Source: Rhizobium sp. BK196 (GTDB taxonomy: Bacteria; Pseudomonadota; Alphaproteobacteria; Rhizobiales; Rhizobiaceae). Taken from it: a stretch of DNA of 64,000 nt. The notes under the pieces were generated by a model. That model made no database searches. It worked only from the letters and a program-made list of their open reading frames with translations, and had not been told where the DNA came from. The stretch spans positions 1 to 64,000 of the forward strand of contig NZ_JACHZB010000008.1 in NCBI RefSeq assembly GCF_014193255.1, read 5' to 3'. Shown piece after piece: positions 51,069 to 60,015 of this stretch; the stretch's first letter is position 1, and every line of letters starts with the position of its first letter. The translations under genes and the position numbers were made by a program.

Positions 51069-53129
51069 TCAACGCCACATGCCCCGCATGCGTGCGCCGA
51101 CATCGATGCGCACCTGCCGCGCCTGCTGGGCGGCTGCCGTATCGGTCTTGGCCTGCGGCCAGCCGCAGACTTCGAAGAACTGCAGCAGTGTCGCGGGAAT
51201 GAAGCGGCTGCGCGACGCATAGACATGCCGGTCGCCTTGCGAATTCTGACCATAGGTGAAGAAGCGCTGCGGTACGACGAGATCGAGGCTATCCTTGGCG
51301 CGTGTCATCGCCACGTAGAGCAGCCTGCGCTCTTCTTCGATTTCCGCAGTCGTGCCGACGGCGAGATCTGAAGGGATGCAGCCGTCGATGACGTTCAGCA
51401 TGAAGACCTTGGTCCATTCCTGCCCCTTGGCCGAATGGATGGTCGAAAGGATGAGATAGTCCTCGTCGAGCAGCGGCACTCCTGCCTGGTCCGAGGTCGC
51501 ATCCGGCGGATCGAGCGTAAGCTCCGTCAGAAAGCGCTCGCGCGAGGCATAGCCGCCAGCGATCTGTTCGAGCTGTATGAGATCGGCAAGCCTTGCGCTC
51601 GCATCTTCATGCAGTCGTTCCAGATGCGGCTCATACCATTGCCGCACCAGTTCGATCTCGGCAGGCCAGCCGGCCTTGCCGGTCTTCAGTTCCTGCATGG
51701 TGGAAACGAAGGATGTCCAGTCCTCGCCCGAGCGTGGCGGCGCGGGCATGGCGGCGAGAGCCATCACCGGGCTCGGGTCCTCGGCCATATGGTCCAGCAC
51801 CTTCTGCGCCGTGGAAGGCCCAATACCCGGCAAGATCTGCATCAGCCGGAAACCCGCCACCCGGTCGCGCGGGTTCTGGGCGAAGCGAAGCGCTGCCAAC
51901 ATGTCCTTCACATGCGCGCTGTCGAGGAATTTGAGCCCACCAAACTTCACGAAGGGAATGTTGCGGCGCGTCAGTTCGACTTCCAGCGGGCCGCTGTGAT
52001 GTGAGGCGCGGAAGAGCACGGCCTGGCTCTTCAGCTTCACGCCCTCCTCGCGATTGTCGAGGATCTTGTCGGCCACATAGCGCGCCTGATCGTTTTCGTC
52101 GCGCACCGTCACCAGCCGCGGCCGTTCCGGCGATTCCCGCTCCGTCCAGAGGTTCTTGGTGAAACGCTCGGAGGCAAGATCGATGACTGCGTTGGCGGCG
52201 GCAAGGATCGGCTGCGTCGAACGGTAGTTGCGGTCGAGCGTGACGATATTGGCGGCCGGGCTGAAGGAGGCCGGAAAATCGAGAATATTGCGCACCGTTG
52301 CCGCGCGGAAGGAATAGATCGACTGTGCATCGTCGCCGACGACGGTCAGGCCCTGCCCGGTCGGTTTCAACGCAAGCAGGATCGAGGACTGCAGCTTGTT
52401 GGTGTCCTGATACTCGTCGACAAGCACATGGTCGAAGCGGCTGCCGATATCCTCGGCAATCATGGGCTCGGCCACCATCTGCGCCCAGTAGAGCAGCAGG
52501 TCATCGTAATCGAGCACATTCTGGCTCTGTTTCGACTCGACATAACAGGCGAAAAGCTCGCGAAGCTGGTTTTCCCAGGTGGAGCACCAGGGAAAGGCGT
52601 CGCGAAGCACCAAGGGTAGCTCCGTTTCGGAGTTCACCGCACGCGAATAGATCGCAAGGCAGGTGCCCTTCGTCGGAAACCGGCTTTCGGTCCTGGAGAA
52701 GCCGAGATCGTGGCGCACGAGGTTCATCAGATCGGCGCTGTCTTCCCGGTCATGGATGGAAAAGGCCGGGTCTATGCCGATCTGTTCGGCATAGTCGCGC
52801 AAGAGCCGCGCGCCGATACCGTGGAAAGTGCCGCTCCAGGCGAGCGCATTGGCCATGATGCCGGAATTCTTTCCGAGCACCTCGCCGCAGATACGCTCGA
52901 CGCGCCGGCCCATTTCGGCTGCAGCCCGGCGGGAAAAGGTCATCAGCAGGATACGACGCGGATCGGCGCCCTTGAGGATGAGATGCGCGACGCGATGGGC
53001 AAGCGTATTCGTCTTGCCGGAGCCGGCGCCGGCGATGACCAGCAGCGGCCCGGCCACATGGCTGCCGTCTGTGAGTGTGCCGTGCTCCACGGCCATGCGC
53101 TGCTGGGGATTGAGTCTTTCGAGATACAT
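51069..53129 (-). CDS. UvrD/Rep-family ATP-dependent DNA helicase
   Basis: 686 residues, SF1A helicase. Walker A AGAGSGKTNTLAHR, motif II DEYQDTNKLQ, motif III DDAQSIYSFRAATV, motif IV-like LDRNYRS, motif V STIHSAKGQEWTKVF, and motif VI LLYVAMTRAKD. Shorter than UvrD and PcrA in many species and without an obvious C-terminal Tudor-type tail, so it is a UvrD/PcrA-like paralogue rather than certainly the mismatch-repair helicase. It acts on 3'-tailed DNA by family knowledge. Confidence 0.93.
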   Translation of the reverse strand: MYLERLNPQQRMAVEHGTLTDGSHVAGPLLVIAGAGSGKTNTLAHRVAHLILKGADPRRILLMTFSRRAAAEMGRRVERICGEVLGKNSGIMANALAWSGTFHGIGARLLRDYAEQIGIDPAFSIHDREDSADLMNLVRHDLGFSRTESRFPTKGTCLAIYSRAVNSETELPLVLRDAFPWCSTWENQLRELFACYVESKQSQNVLDYDDLLLYWAQMVAEPMIAEDIGSRFDHVLVDEYQDTNKLQSSILLALKPTGQGLTVVGDDAQSIYSFRAATVRNILDFPASFSPAANIVTLDRNYRSTQPILAAANAVIDLASERFTKNLWTERESPERPRLVTVRDENDQARYVADKILDNREEGVKLKSQAVLFRASHHSGPLEVELTRRNIPFVKFGGLKFLDSAHVKDMLAALRFAQNPRDRVAGFRLMQILPGIGPSTAQKVLDHMAEDPSPVMALAAMPAPPRSGEDWTSFVSTMQELKTGKAGWPAEIELVRQWYEPHLERLHEDASARLADLIQLEQIAGGYASRERFLTELTLDPPDATSDQAGVPLLDEDYLILSTIHSAKGQEWTKVFMLNVIDGCIPSDLAVGTTAEIEEERRLLYVAMTRAKDSLDLVVPQRFFTYGQNSQGDRHVYASRSRFIPATLLQFFEVCGWPQAKTDTAAAQQARQVRIDVGARMRGMWR

Positions 53130-53240
53130 CCAGCCGTCCGGTTGGGCTTCGCGGGAGAATCAGCGCCTGCGAATAAAATCATATGTTCCTTGGATGTTCT
53201 CGATTGGCGCCGCTGTCAAGCTGGCGCGGGTTGCCATGCA

Positions 53241-53522
53241 CTATTGTGGGAAGTCCGGCACGATCTCGCGCCGCACCAGCTTCAGGCTGCGGTCGGGCTG
53301 GAGAATATAGGTTTCGTAGACGCGCTGACCCTGTTGATCGTAGAAATCATTGTGGACGGCGCTGCCGATCGGCGATTTCGTCAGCTTGGTGCGCGGCTGC
53401 CCGCCATAGGTGATGCTGCCGGGAATGGGCTCCAGCGCAGGTGCATCCGCGGCTGAACAGCCGGCCAGCAGAGGTGCGGCCAGAAGGATCGTGGCAAGAA
53501 GAGCAGACACCAGCGTTTTCAT
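53241..53522 (-). CDS. Small lipoprotein, paralogue of the one at 1464-1745
   Basis: 93 residues from the ATG at 53522, with lipobox LLAGC at about 18-22. The core reads LEPIPGSITYGGQPRTKLTK, then SPIGS, DFYDQQG, ETYI and QPDRSL, which aligns without gaps to the other copy. Both are on the minus strand with a comparable signal. It is downstream of the helicase start, in the same direction, but separated by 111 bases. Unknown function. Confidence 0.8.
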   Translation of the reverse strand: MKTLVSALLATILLAAPLLAGCSAADAPALEPIPGSITYGGQPRTKLTKSPIGSAVHNDFYDQQGQRVYETYILQPDRSLKLVRREIVPDFPQ

Positions 53523-53689
53523 CACTATTTCCTCGGCGGCAATTGCATGGGGCTTCTGCCGATGGCTCCGGCGGGGACGGGAGTGTCGGAGCACCGCCAT
53601 CGCGGCGACTATGCATCCGGCCGGCCGCGGATGGCAACAAACGTCGTCCTCTTGCGTTAAATTTCTGTCAGTCAATGTCAGGAACGGTC

Positions 53690-53953
53690 ATGGTGATGAG
53701 GTTTTACGGCTCTGCAATTCACGAGGAAGCCTGGATGCAGGACCACAACGCTGCCGCCAAGCGCGCGTCCACGGAAAGCGCCCTGCATGCCGCAGCCGAT
53801 CTCGATGCGGCCGAAATCATCGTCTCCGCCATCGGCCCCTGCGTGATTCTCGAAGGTTTCGTACGCCAATGGGGCGACAGCGAGCGGGCCTTGGCAATCG
53901 CCGAGGACGTTGTCGGAAGCGGCAACGTGCATTGCCGTCTGCTGGTGAGATAA
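53690..53953 (+). CDS. BON domain protein
   Basis: 87 residues from the ATG at 53690 (AGGAA six bases upstream); an ATG five codons earlier lacks a ribosome site. The BON-like core is at about 35-87: AAEIIVSAIGPCVILEGFV, WGDSERALAIAEDVVGSGNV, LLVR. BON domains bind phospholipids or solutes. No signal peptide, so it is cytoplasmic or exported by another route. Single gene, probably stress-related by analogy, which is inference. Confidence 0.75.
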   Translation: MVMRFYGSAIHEEAWMQDHNAAAKRASTESALHAAADLDAAEIIVSAIGPCVILEGFVRQWGDSERALAIAEDVVGSGNVHCRLLVR

Positions 53954-54038
53954 ATCGCCATCTGCCCCGGAGTCACTTCCAAGGAACCAACTCGCCGTCT
54001 CGCGTGTTGAAAAGCTGGTTTCAATGCAGGAGATAATA

Positions 54039-54302
54039 ATGCAAAGGCTTATCCGTCTGTGGGCCGCGGCTCTTCTTCTTGGGTGTGGCGCTTTTGCCGG
54101 CTCCGCCTACGCCTCGCTCGAGACCGACATGAATTATTCGGCCTTGCCGAAAGACGAAGTTGCGCTGAATGAATATACCAGCGCCACCATCTGCAAGCCT
54201 GTTGAACCGCATTACCTGCCATCCTTCATCCGTGCCGCAGATGGCACAATCATCGGCGTGGGATATATTCAGGTCAGAGAGGAGAATACTTCGAATTGTT
54301 GA
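54039..54302 (+). CDS. Hypothetical secreted small protein
   Basis: 87 residues from the ATG at 54039, with AGGAGATAATA upstream. Signal peptide at about 1-24 (hydrophobic run ending SAYASLET). The mature part has two cysteines (TICKPVEPH, and the terminal NC). Charge and size suggest a small periplasmic protein. Family not recognised. Confidence 0.65.
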   Translation: MQRLIRLWAAALLLGCGAFAGSAYASLETDMNYSALPKDEVALNEYTSATICKPVEPHYLPSFIRAADGTIIGVGYIQVREENTSNC

Positions 54303-54533
54303 TAATATTCGAAGTTTCGTTCAAGGGGGCTCGTCTGGAGTCTCCTGCAGAGGGTGACGAGCCTCTAACCATCATCATGACGGCTGGCCTCGTTTTATTG
54401 ATGAACAGATGAATGGCGCAATGTCTTTCGAGACAAACCCTGCGCGAGCTCCGTGCCGGGTTAAGTGAAAATTACGCATTGCTTCGTTTCGGAACAGGTC
54501 GGACTTTTTAGGTCTGATATCGTCGCCGAAAGC

Positions 54534-54776
54534 TTAATGCACTTTAAGCTTTGCTTCCTCGGCCGCCGCCATAAACTCCGCGCGGGCCTCTTCGACGGTC
54601 TTTCTTCCATCAAGTGCGGCGCGGCAGGCACTGCGTGCCTTCAGATATTTCAATCCGCGCACGGCAGGCCAATGTTCGGCAAGGCATGCCAGAGCATCGA
54701 ATGGTCCCTTAACCGTGCGCGCTCCCGCTCCTTCAAAACCTACCTTGATCGGACTATTCCATCGTTCAGTCGCCAT
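54534..54776 (-). CDS. DUF982 domain protein
   Basis: 80 residues from the ATG at 54776 (GGAGGAGCGTCG upstream). It matches the rhizobial DUF982 pattern: W near the start with VGFEG, a middle L-A-EHWPAVRGLKY, a helix with RSACRAALDG, and an AR-x-x-F-x-x-A-A-EEA tail. DUF982 genes are abundant in Rhizobiaceae, often on plasmids; no function is known. Confidence 0.82.
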   Translation of the reverse strand: MATERWNSPIKVGFEGAGARTVKGPFDALACLAEHWPAVRGLKYLKARSACRAALDGRKTVEEARAEFMAAAEEAKLKVH

Positions 54777-54924
54777 CGACGCTCCTCCAGCATGTCCCGA
54801 TAGAAACATTGAATGAAGCCTTCGGGTTCCTCCGCAAAGGCTTCAGAATGCTAATATTCTAGCGAGATTTTTGCCGGCAGCAATGGCGCCGATTGGCGCG
54901 GTGGATAATGCTAAAGGAGAAAAC

Positions 54925-54999
54925 TGGTGCTGCCGAGTGGGATTGAACCACCGACCTCACCCTTACCAAGGGTGTGCTCTACCACTGAGCTACGGCAGC
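54925..54999 (-). tRNA. tRNA-Thr (anticodon GGT)
   Basis: 75 bases including the encoded CCA. Acceptor GCTGCCG pairs with CGGCAGC, followed by discriminator A. D-arm GCTCAGTGGTAGAGC; anticodon stem CACCC/GGGTG around TTGGTAA gives GGT; T-arm GGTTCAATCC. Located ahead of the small gene at 55154, on the opposite strand. Confidence 0.96.
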
Positions 55000-55153
55000 A
55001 GGACCAGACGCGAGAAGCGGAAACGCTCAATTCGCGTGAACGGGGCGGCTATTGCCACAGCTTCGACAGGAGTGCAAGCCGCAAATTCCAACTTCTCTGG
55101 GAATAACGTCCCGCCCACTTTTGGAATGGCGCGAATTCGGTTAGTTCTGGGGG

Positions 55154-55363
55154 ATGAACGAAGAGAATGAGAAGGCCAGGCAGAGCCGGAAAGCGGCCAT
55201 GGAAGCCCAGGCGGCATTGCGCCGCGAACGGGCTGCCGAAAAACTGAGAGAAAATCTTTCAAGACGCAAACAGCAGGTGCGCGCTCGCCGATCCGGCCAG
55301 GCAGACGAGACGAACGGGCTGCCCGCTGCACAAACGCCTGCCGCAAAAATGGACGAATCGTAA
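55154..55363 (+). CDS. Small basic protein upstream of murA
   Basis: 69 residues, rich in Arg, Lys, Glu and Ala, with a long predicted helix (RKAAMEAQAALRRERAAEKL). No motif. A small DUF-type gene is often annotated ahead of murA in rhizobia, so this may be real. A G-run lies directly before the ATG at 55154, which is too close for a clean ribosome site. Function unknown. Confidence 0.55.
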   Translation: MNEENEKARQSRKAAMEAQAALRRERAAEKLRENLSRRKQQVRARRSGQADETNGLPAAQTPAAKMDES

Positions 55364-55480
55364 TGTTCGGTCCACTACGAATTGAAGCGGGCGGGGATTT
55401 GCTCTAAACACCCCCACTTCTTGCCTTGCCCCCCACAGGCAAAACTTTTGAGGAAAGGCGGGCCTCGCCCGTAAGTGCAC

Positions 55481-56773
55481 ATGGATCGTATCAGAATTGT
55501 CGGCGGTAATGAGCTCAATGGCGTCATTCCGATTTCCGGCGCCAAGAATGCTGCGCTGCCGCTGATGATCGCCTCGCTTTTGACGAGCGATACGCTGACG
55601 CTGGAAAACGTGCCGCACCTCGCCGATGTCGAATTGCTGATGCGCATTCTCGGCAATCACGGCGTCGACGTCGCCGTCAACGGCCGCCGCGAGCGGCAGG
55701 AAGATTCCTACGCCCGCACGATCCATTTCACCTGCCGCACCATCGTCGATACGACCGCTCCTTATGAGTTGGTCTCGAAGATGCGCGCCTCCTTCTGGGT
55801 CATCGGCCCGCTTCTGGCCCGTGAAGGCCATTGCCGCGTGTCGCTGCCCGGCGGCTGCGCCATCGGCACGCGTCCGGTCGATCTTTTCATCGACGGCTTG
55901 ACCGCACTTGGTGCGACGATGGAAATCGATGGCGGTTATATCAACGCCAAGGCACCGCAGGGTGGCCTCATCGGCACGCACTATACGTTCCCGAAAGTGT
56001 CGGTTGGCGCGACGCATGTGCTTATGATGGCCGCAACGCTTGCCCGCGGCACGACCGTAATCGGCAATGCCGCACGCGAGCCCGAAGTCGTCGATCTCGC
56101 CAACTGCCTGAACGCCATGGGCGCGAAAATTTCCGGCGCAGGCACCTCCACAATCACGATCGAAGGCGTCACCTCGCTCTCAGGCGCGCGCCACCGCGTC
56201 CTGCCTGACCGCATCGAGACCGGCACATATGCCATGGCCGTCGCCATGGCTGGCGGCGATGTCGTGCTTGAAAATACCGATATTGCCCTGTTGGAAACGG
56301 CGCTGGAAACCCTGCGCCGCGCCGGTGCGGACATCTCATCGACCAACAACGGCATGCGCATCAAGCGCAATGGTGCCGGTATTCAGCCGGTCGATATCGT
56401 CACCGATCCCTTCCCGGGCTTCCCGACCGACCTGCAAGCGCAGTTCATGGCGCTGATGACCCGCTCTACCGGCATCTCGCACGTCACGGAAACCATCTTC
56501 GAAAATCGCTTCATGCATGTGCAGGAACTTGCCCGCCTCGGCGCGAAGATCTCGCTGTCGGGCCAGACGGCCAAGATCGAAGGTGTCCAGCGGCTGAAGG
56601 GGGCGCCGGTCATGGCGACCGATCTTCGTGCCTCCGTTTCCCTCGTCATTGCTGGCCTTGCCGCCGAAGGCGAAACCATGGTTTCCCGTGTTTATCACCT
56701 CGATCGCGGCTTTGAGCGGCTGGAAGAAAAGCTGACCCGCTGCGGCGCCATCGTCGAACGCGTCAGCGAGTAA
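55481..56773 (+). CDS. murA: UDP-N-acetylglucosamine 1-carboxyvinyltransferase
   Basis: 430 residues from the ATG at 55481, the normal length. First committed step of peptidoglycan synthesis: transfers enolpyruvate from phosphoenolpyruvate to UDP-GlcNAc. Catalytic Cys at residue 126 in PGGCAIGTRPVD. Other conserved parts are GGNELNGVIPISGAKNAALP, EVVDLANCLNAMGA and PGFPTDLQAQFMAL. It begins the plus-strand run murA to yacG, although the next gene is 114 bases away. Confidence 0.97.
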   Translation: MDRIRIVGGNELNGVIPISGAKNAALPLMIASLLTSDTLTLENVPHLADVELLMRILGNHGVDVAVNGRRERQEDSYARTIHFTCRTIVDTTAPYELVSKMRASFWVIGPLLAREGHCRVSLPGGCAIGTRPVDLFIDGLTALGATMEIDGGYINAKAPQGGLIGTHYTFPKVSVGATHVLMMAATLARGTTVIGNAAREPEVVDLANCLNAMGAKISGAGTSTITIEGVTSLSGARHRVLPDRIETGTYAMAVAMAGGDVVLENTDIALLETALETLRRAGADISSTNNGMRIKRNGAGIQPVDIVTDPFPGFPTDLQAQFMALMTRSTGISHVTETIFENRFMHVQELARLGAKISLSGQTAKIEGVQRLKGAPVMATDLRASVSLVIAGLAAEGETMVSRVYHLDRGFERLEEKLTRCGAIVERVSE

Positions 56774-56887
56774 GAAAAGCGCACTTATGCGCCCTTTATC
56801 CTGGTTGCGTATTTGGCCGTCGCGCCTTATTTCCCTTGTCTGACGGATCGCCGCAGTTGCGGCAGAAAGACATGGGATAGAGGCTGG

Positions 56888-57325
56888 ATGACCGACCTGA
56901 AGCTTGTTGCGCTCGATGCCGAGGACCTGGCGGTCATTTCCGCGCATGTACAGGACAGCGTCTTTAAGGTGGCCGATATCGACTGGTCGCCGCGCGACAA
57001 GCAATTTGCGCTCGCTGCCAACCGTTTCGTCTGGGAGGAGGCGGCCCGCAAGCGCAAAGGCTTTGAACGCCGCCGCGCCGCACTCGTCTTCAAACGCGTG
57101 CTGTCCGTCCGCTCGATCGGCATCGATCGCTCGAGGCGTGACGATGTGCTGTCGCTCCTCGCCTTGCGTTTCGAGCAGAAGGGCGACGGGCCGGAAGGCA
57201 CGCTCGAGCTCTCGCTCTCAGGCACGGCCTCGATCGTCCTCAATGTCGAATGTATCGAGGTACAGCTTGCCGATATCGGCGGCGCCTGGGAAACCGGCTC
57301 CAGGCCGCGCCACCCCGGCACCTGA
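56888..57325 (+). CDS. DUF2948 family protein
   Basis: 145 residues from the ATG at 56888 (GAGGCTGG upstream). Pattern of the alphaproteobacterial DUF2948 proteins, with DLAVISAHVQDSVFKVADI near the start, FVWEEAARKRKGFERRRAALVF and SIVLNVECIEVQLADIGGAW. It lies directly upstream of hisD (35 bases), a recurrent order in alphaproteobacteria. Function unknown. Confidence 0.88.
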   Translation: MTDLKLVALDAEDLAVISAHVQDSVFKVADIDWSPRDKQFALAANRFVWEEAARKRKGFERRRAALVFKRVLSVRSIGIDRSRRDDVLSLLALRFEQKGDGPEGTLELSLSGTASIVLNVECIEVQLADIGGAWETGSRPRHPGT

Positions 57326-57360
57326 GCGCAACAGTTTCGAGTAAAGAAGGAATTCCTGCC

Positions 57361-58659
57361 TTGGCAATCTGGCTCAATCAGACATCCGACGATTTCGAGC
57401 TGCGCTTCGCGGCATTTCTGACCACCAAGCGCGAGATCTCCGAAGACGTCAACAATGTCGTGCGCGCCATCATCGATGACGTGCGCGCGCGCGGCGATGT
57501 CGCTCTGGCGGAATATTCTAAGAAGTTCGACAGCATCGATTATGCCACCGTGCCGATGCGCGTGAGCGAAGAAGAAATTGAGAAAGCCGTCGAGGTTACC
57601 CCATCCGAAGTCCTCGGCGCGCTGAAGGTCGCCGCACTCCGCATCGAATCCCACCACCGCCGACAGCTCCCGAAGGATGATATCTACGAGGACGCCATGG
57701 GTGTTGGGCTCGGCTCGCGCTGGACGGCAATCGAAGCTGTCGGCCTCTATGTGCCCGGCGGCACGGCGAGCTATCCGAGCTCGGTCTTGATGAATGCCGT
57801 ACCGGCAAAGGTTGCAGGGGTCGATCGCATCGTTATCGCCGTGCCGGCAACGGGCGGTTCGGTCAATCCGGCGGTGCTGGCCGCGGCCAGACTTGCCGGC
57901 GTCAATGAAATCTACCGCGTCGGCGGTGCGCAGGCGATTGCTGCCCTTGCCTATGGCACGGAGACGATCGCCCCGGTTGCCAAGATTACCGGCCCAGGCA
58001 ATGCCTATGTCGCCGCCGCCAAGCGGCAGGTCTTCGGCACCGTCGGTATTGACATGATCGCCGGCCCCTCTGAAGTGCTCGTCATCGCCGACAAGGACAA
58101 CAATCCCGACTGGGTCGCCGCCGATCTGCTCGCCCAGGCAGAGCACGACGAGAGCTCTCAGGCGATCCTGATCACCGACGACGAGGACTTCGGCAAGGCT
58201 GTGGAAGCAGCCGTCGAGCGGCAGCTGAAAACGCTGAACCGTGCGGAAACCGCCGCCGCCAGCTGGCGCGATTTTGGCGCACTCATCCTTGTCTCCGATC
58301 TCAAGGATGCCATTCCGCTTGCAAACCGTATCGCCGCCGAACATCTGGAACTCGCCGTCGCCGATCCCGATCTCTTCGTGGACAAGATCCGTAACGCCGG
58401 TGCCATCTTCATCGGCGCCCATACGCCCGAAGTGATCGGCGACTATGTCGGCGGCTCCAACCACGTGCTGCCGACCGCGCGCTCGGCCCGCTTTTCCTCC
58501 GGCCTTTCGGTTCTCGATTTCGTCAAGCGCACATCGATCCTGCGGCTTGGCCCGCAGCAGCTTCGCGACCTCGGCCCGGCAGCGATTGCATTGGCCGTTT
58601 CCGAAGGCCTCGATGCCCATGCGCGATCGGTCGCGATCCGCCTGAACCTCGAAAGGTGA
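57361..58659 (+). CDS. hisD: Histidinol dehydrogenase
   Basis: 432 residues from a TTG at 57361 (LAIWLNQ... read as Met). Last two steps of histidine synthesis, histidinol to histidine with NAD. Blocks: AVGLYVPGGTASYPSSVLM, KITGPGNAYVAAAKR, IAGPSEVLVIAD, AEHDESSQAILIT, RIAAEHLELA and SNHVLPTARSARF, including zinc ligands and the catalytic His. AAGGA lies nine bases before the TTG. Other his genes are not in the window. Confidence 0.95.
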   Translation: MAIWLNQTSDDFELRFAAFLTTKREISEDVNNVVRAIIDDVRARGDVALAEYSKKFDSIDYATVPMRVSEEEIEKAVEVTPSEVLGALKVAALRIESHHRRQLPKDDIYEDAMGVGLGSRWTAIEAVGLYVPGGTASYPSSVLMNAVPAKVAGVDRIVIAVPATGGSVNPAVLAAARLAGVNEIYRVGGAQAIAALAYGTETIAPVAKITGPGNAYVAAAKRQVFGTVGIDMIAGPSEVLVIADKDNNPDWVAADLLAQAEHDESSQAILITDDEDFGKAVEAAVERQLKTLNRAETAAASWRDFGALILVSDLKDAIPLANRIAAEHLELAVADPDLFVDKIRNAGAIFIGAHTPEVIGDYVGGSNHVLPTARSARFSSGLSVLDFVKRTSILRLGPQQLRDLGPAAIALAVSEGLDAHARSVAIRLNLER

Positions 58660-58663
58660 GGGA

Positions 58664-59137
58664 ATGGCGAAGGACGGCTTCCGGCTCTGCGACGTTGTCC
58701 TTGACGATACGATCGGCCGTTCGACGCCTGATGTCGAGCATGAGCGGGCGGTGGCGATCTTCGACCTGATCGAGGAGAATTCTTTCACACCCGTCGGCCA
58801 TGCCGGCGGGCCTTACCGACTGAACATTTCGCTGGTCGATTCCAAGCTGGTCTTTTCCATAACCACCGAAAAGGGCGAGGATGTCGCAACGCATATCCTG
58901 TCGCTGACGCCCTTCCGGCGGATCGTGAAGGACTATTTCATGATCTGCGAGAGCTACTATGAAGCGATCCGCTCCGCCTCGCCGAGCCGCATCGAGGCAA
59001 TCGATATGGGGCGACGCGGCATTCACAATGAAGGCTCGCAGACGCTGAAGGACCGTCTCTCGGGCAAGATCGATGTCGATTTCGACACCGCCCGGCGTCT
59101 CTTCACGCTGGTCTGCGTGCTCTATTGGCGCGGATGA
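58664..59137 (+). CDS. UPF0262 family protein
   Basis: 157 residues. Conserved parts of UPF0262: LDDTIGRSTPDVEHERAVAIFDL, GPYRLNISLVDSKLVFSI, LSLTPFRRIVKDYFMICESYYEAIR and GRRGIHNEGSQTL. It starts 4 bases after hisD, and its stop overlaps the phosphatase start (ATGA), so the three are translationally coupled. Function unknown. Confidence 0.93.
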   Translation: MAKDGFRLCDVVLDDTIGRSTPDVEHERAVAIFDLIEENSFTPVGHAGGPYRLNISLVDSKLVFSITTEKGEDVATHILSLTPFRRIVKDYFMICESYYEAIRSASPSRIEAIDMGRRGIHNEGSQTLKDRLSGKIDVDFDTARRLFTLVCVLYWRG

Positions 59138-59619
59138 CGGCGATGGAGCCGCATATCGAAACGCAGGACGGAAAGCGGCCGGGCGCCATCCTCTTCATGT
59201 GCGGGCTGAATGTCATCCGCTCGCCGATGGCGGAAGTGATAGCCCGTAGCATTCTGCCAGGTAATACCTATATAAGGTCCGCGGGCGTCCGCGCCGGTGA
59301 ACGCGATCCTTTCGTCGATGTCGTGCTGGAGGAAATCGGGCTGTCGCTCGGCCGCCGACAGCCGCAGACGCTGGACGAGCTCGAGGACGATTATTTCGAC
59401 CTCATCATCACGCTCTCGCCGCAGGCCCATCACGCAGCGCTCGAGTTGACACGGTCCAGCGCTGTTGATGTCGTCTATTGGCCGACGATGGATCCGACAG
59501 TGGCGACCGGAACGCGCGAGCAGATACTGGATAGCTATCGCGGGGTTCGAGATCACATGACCGACCTTATCGAAAGCCGGCTGCTCAAGAGAAATGGCAT
59601 CGCCGCGCAATCGGCATGA
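59134..59619 (+). CDS. Low-molecular-weight phosphatase family protein
   Basis: 161 residues from the ATG at 59134 that overlaps the preceding stop. The P-loop C23-G-L-N-V-I-R29-S fits C-x5-R of LMW protein tyrosine phosphatases, and a DP pair in WPTMDPTV is the general acid. The family also includes arsenate reductases, but the context does not suggest arsenic. Placed between UPF0262 and infA, it is typical of alphaproteobacteria; the substrate is unknown. Confidence 0.9.
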   Translation: MTAMEPHIETQDGKRPGAILFMCGLNVIRSPMAEVIARSILPGNTYIRSAGVRAGERDPFVDVVLEEIGLSLGRRQPQTLDELEDDYFDLIITLSPQAHHAALELTRSSAVDVVYWPTMDPTVATGTREQILDSYRGVRDHMTDLIESRLLKRNGIAAQSA

Positions 59620-59738
59620 AACAAAAGATAGAAAGCCCGATCTACGAGGTTCACAAATCCCCGTTGATTGTGTAGTTTCCGCGCAAATTTTGAGGCGCCC
59701 AGCGCCGCTTTGCCAACATACAGGAAGAAAACCCTTAT

Positions 59739-59957
59739 ATGCCGAAAGAAGAAGTCCTCGAATTCCCGGGTATCGTGACCGAACTTCTGCCGAACGCGAC
59801 GTTCCGCGTGAAGCTCGAAAACGAGCATGAGATCATTGCCCACACCGCCGGCCGTATGCGCAAGAACCGCATCCGCGTTCTCGCCGGCGACAAGGTTCTG
59901 GTCGAAATGACGCCCTACGACCTGACGAAGGGCCGCATCACCTACCGCTTCAAGTAA
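59739..59957 (+). CDS. infA: Translation initiation factor IF-1
   Basis: 72 residues, the standard size. MPKEEVLEFPGIVTELLPNA opens the protein; OB-fold with GRMRKNRIRVLAGDKVLVEMTPYDLTKGRITYR in two runs is typical. AGGAAGAAA lies ahead of the ATG. Binds the 30S A site during initiation. Preceded by 119 bases of leader after the phosphatase gene, probably with its own promoter, and followed by maf. Confidence 0.98.
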   Translation: MPKEEVLEFPGIVTELLPNATFRVKLENEHEIIAHTAGRMRKNRIRVLAGDKVLVEMTPYDLTKGRITYRFK

Positions 59958-60015
59958 GCTTGGTCTGCGAAGCTCTCCGGAGCTTCCGCTCCCGCCTGCC
60001 GATGGTCGAGGTTCC

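Noticed and set aside
56827..58788. A 653-codon open frame on the minus strand
   Set aside because: It is antisense to DUF2948 and hisD, both well supported. The composition is typical of a GC-rich shadow frame.
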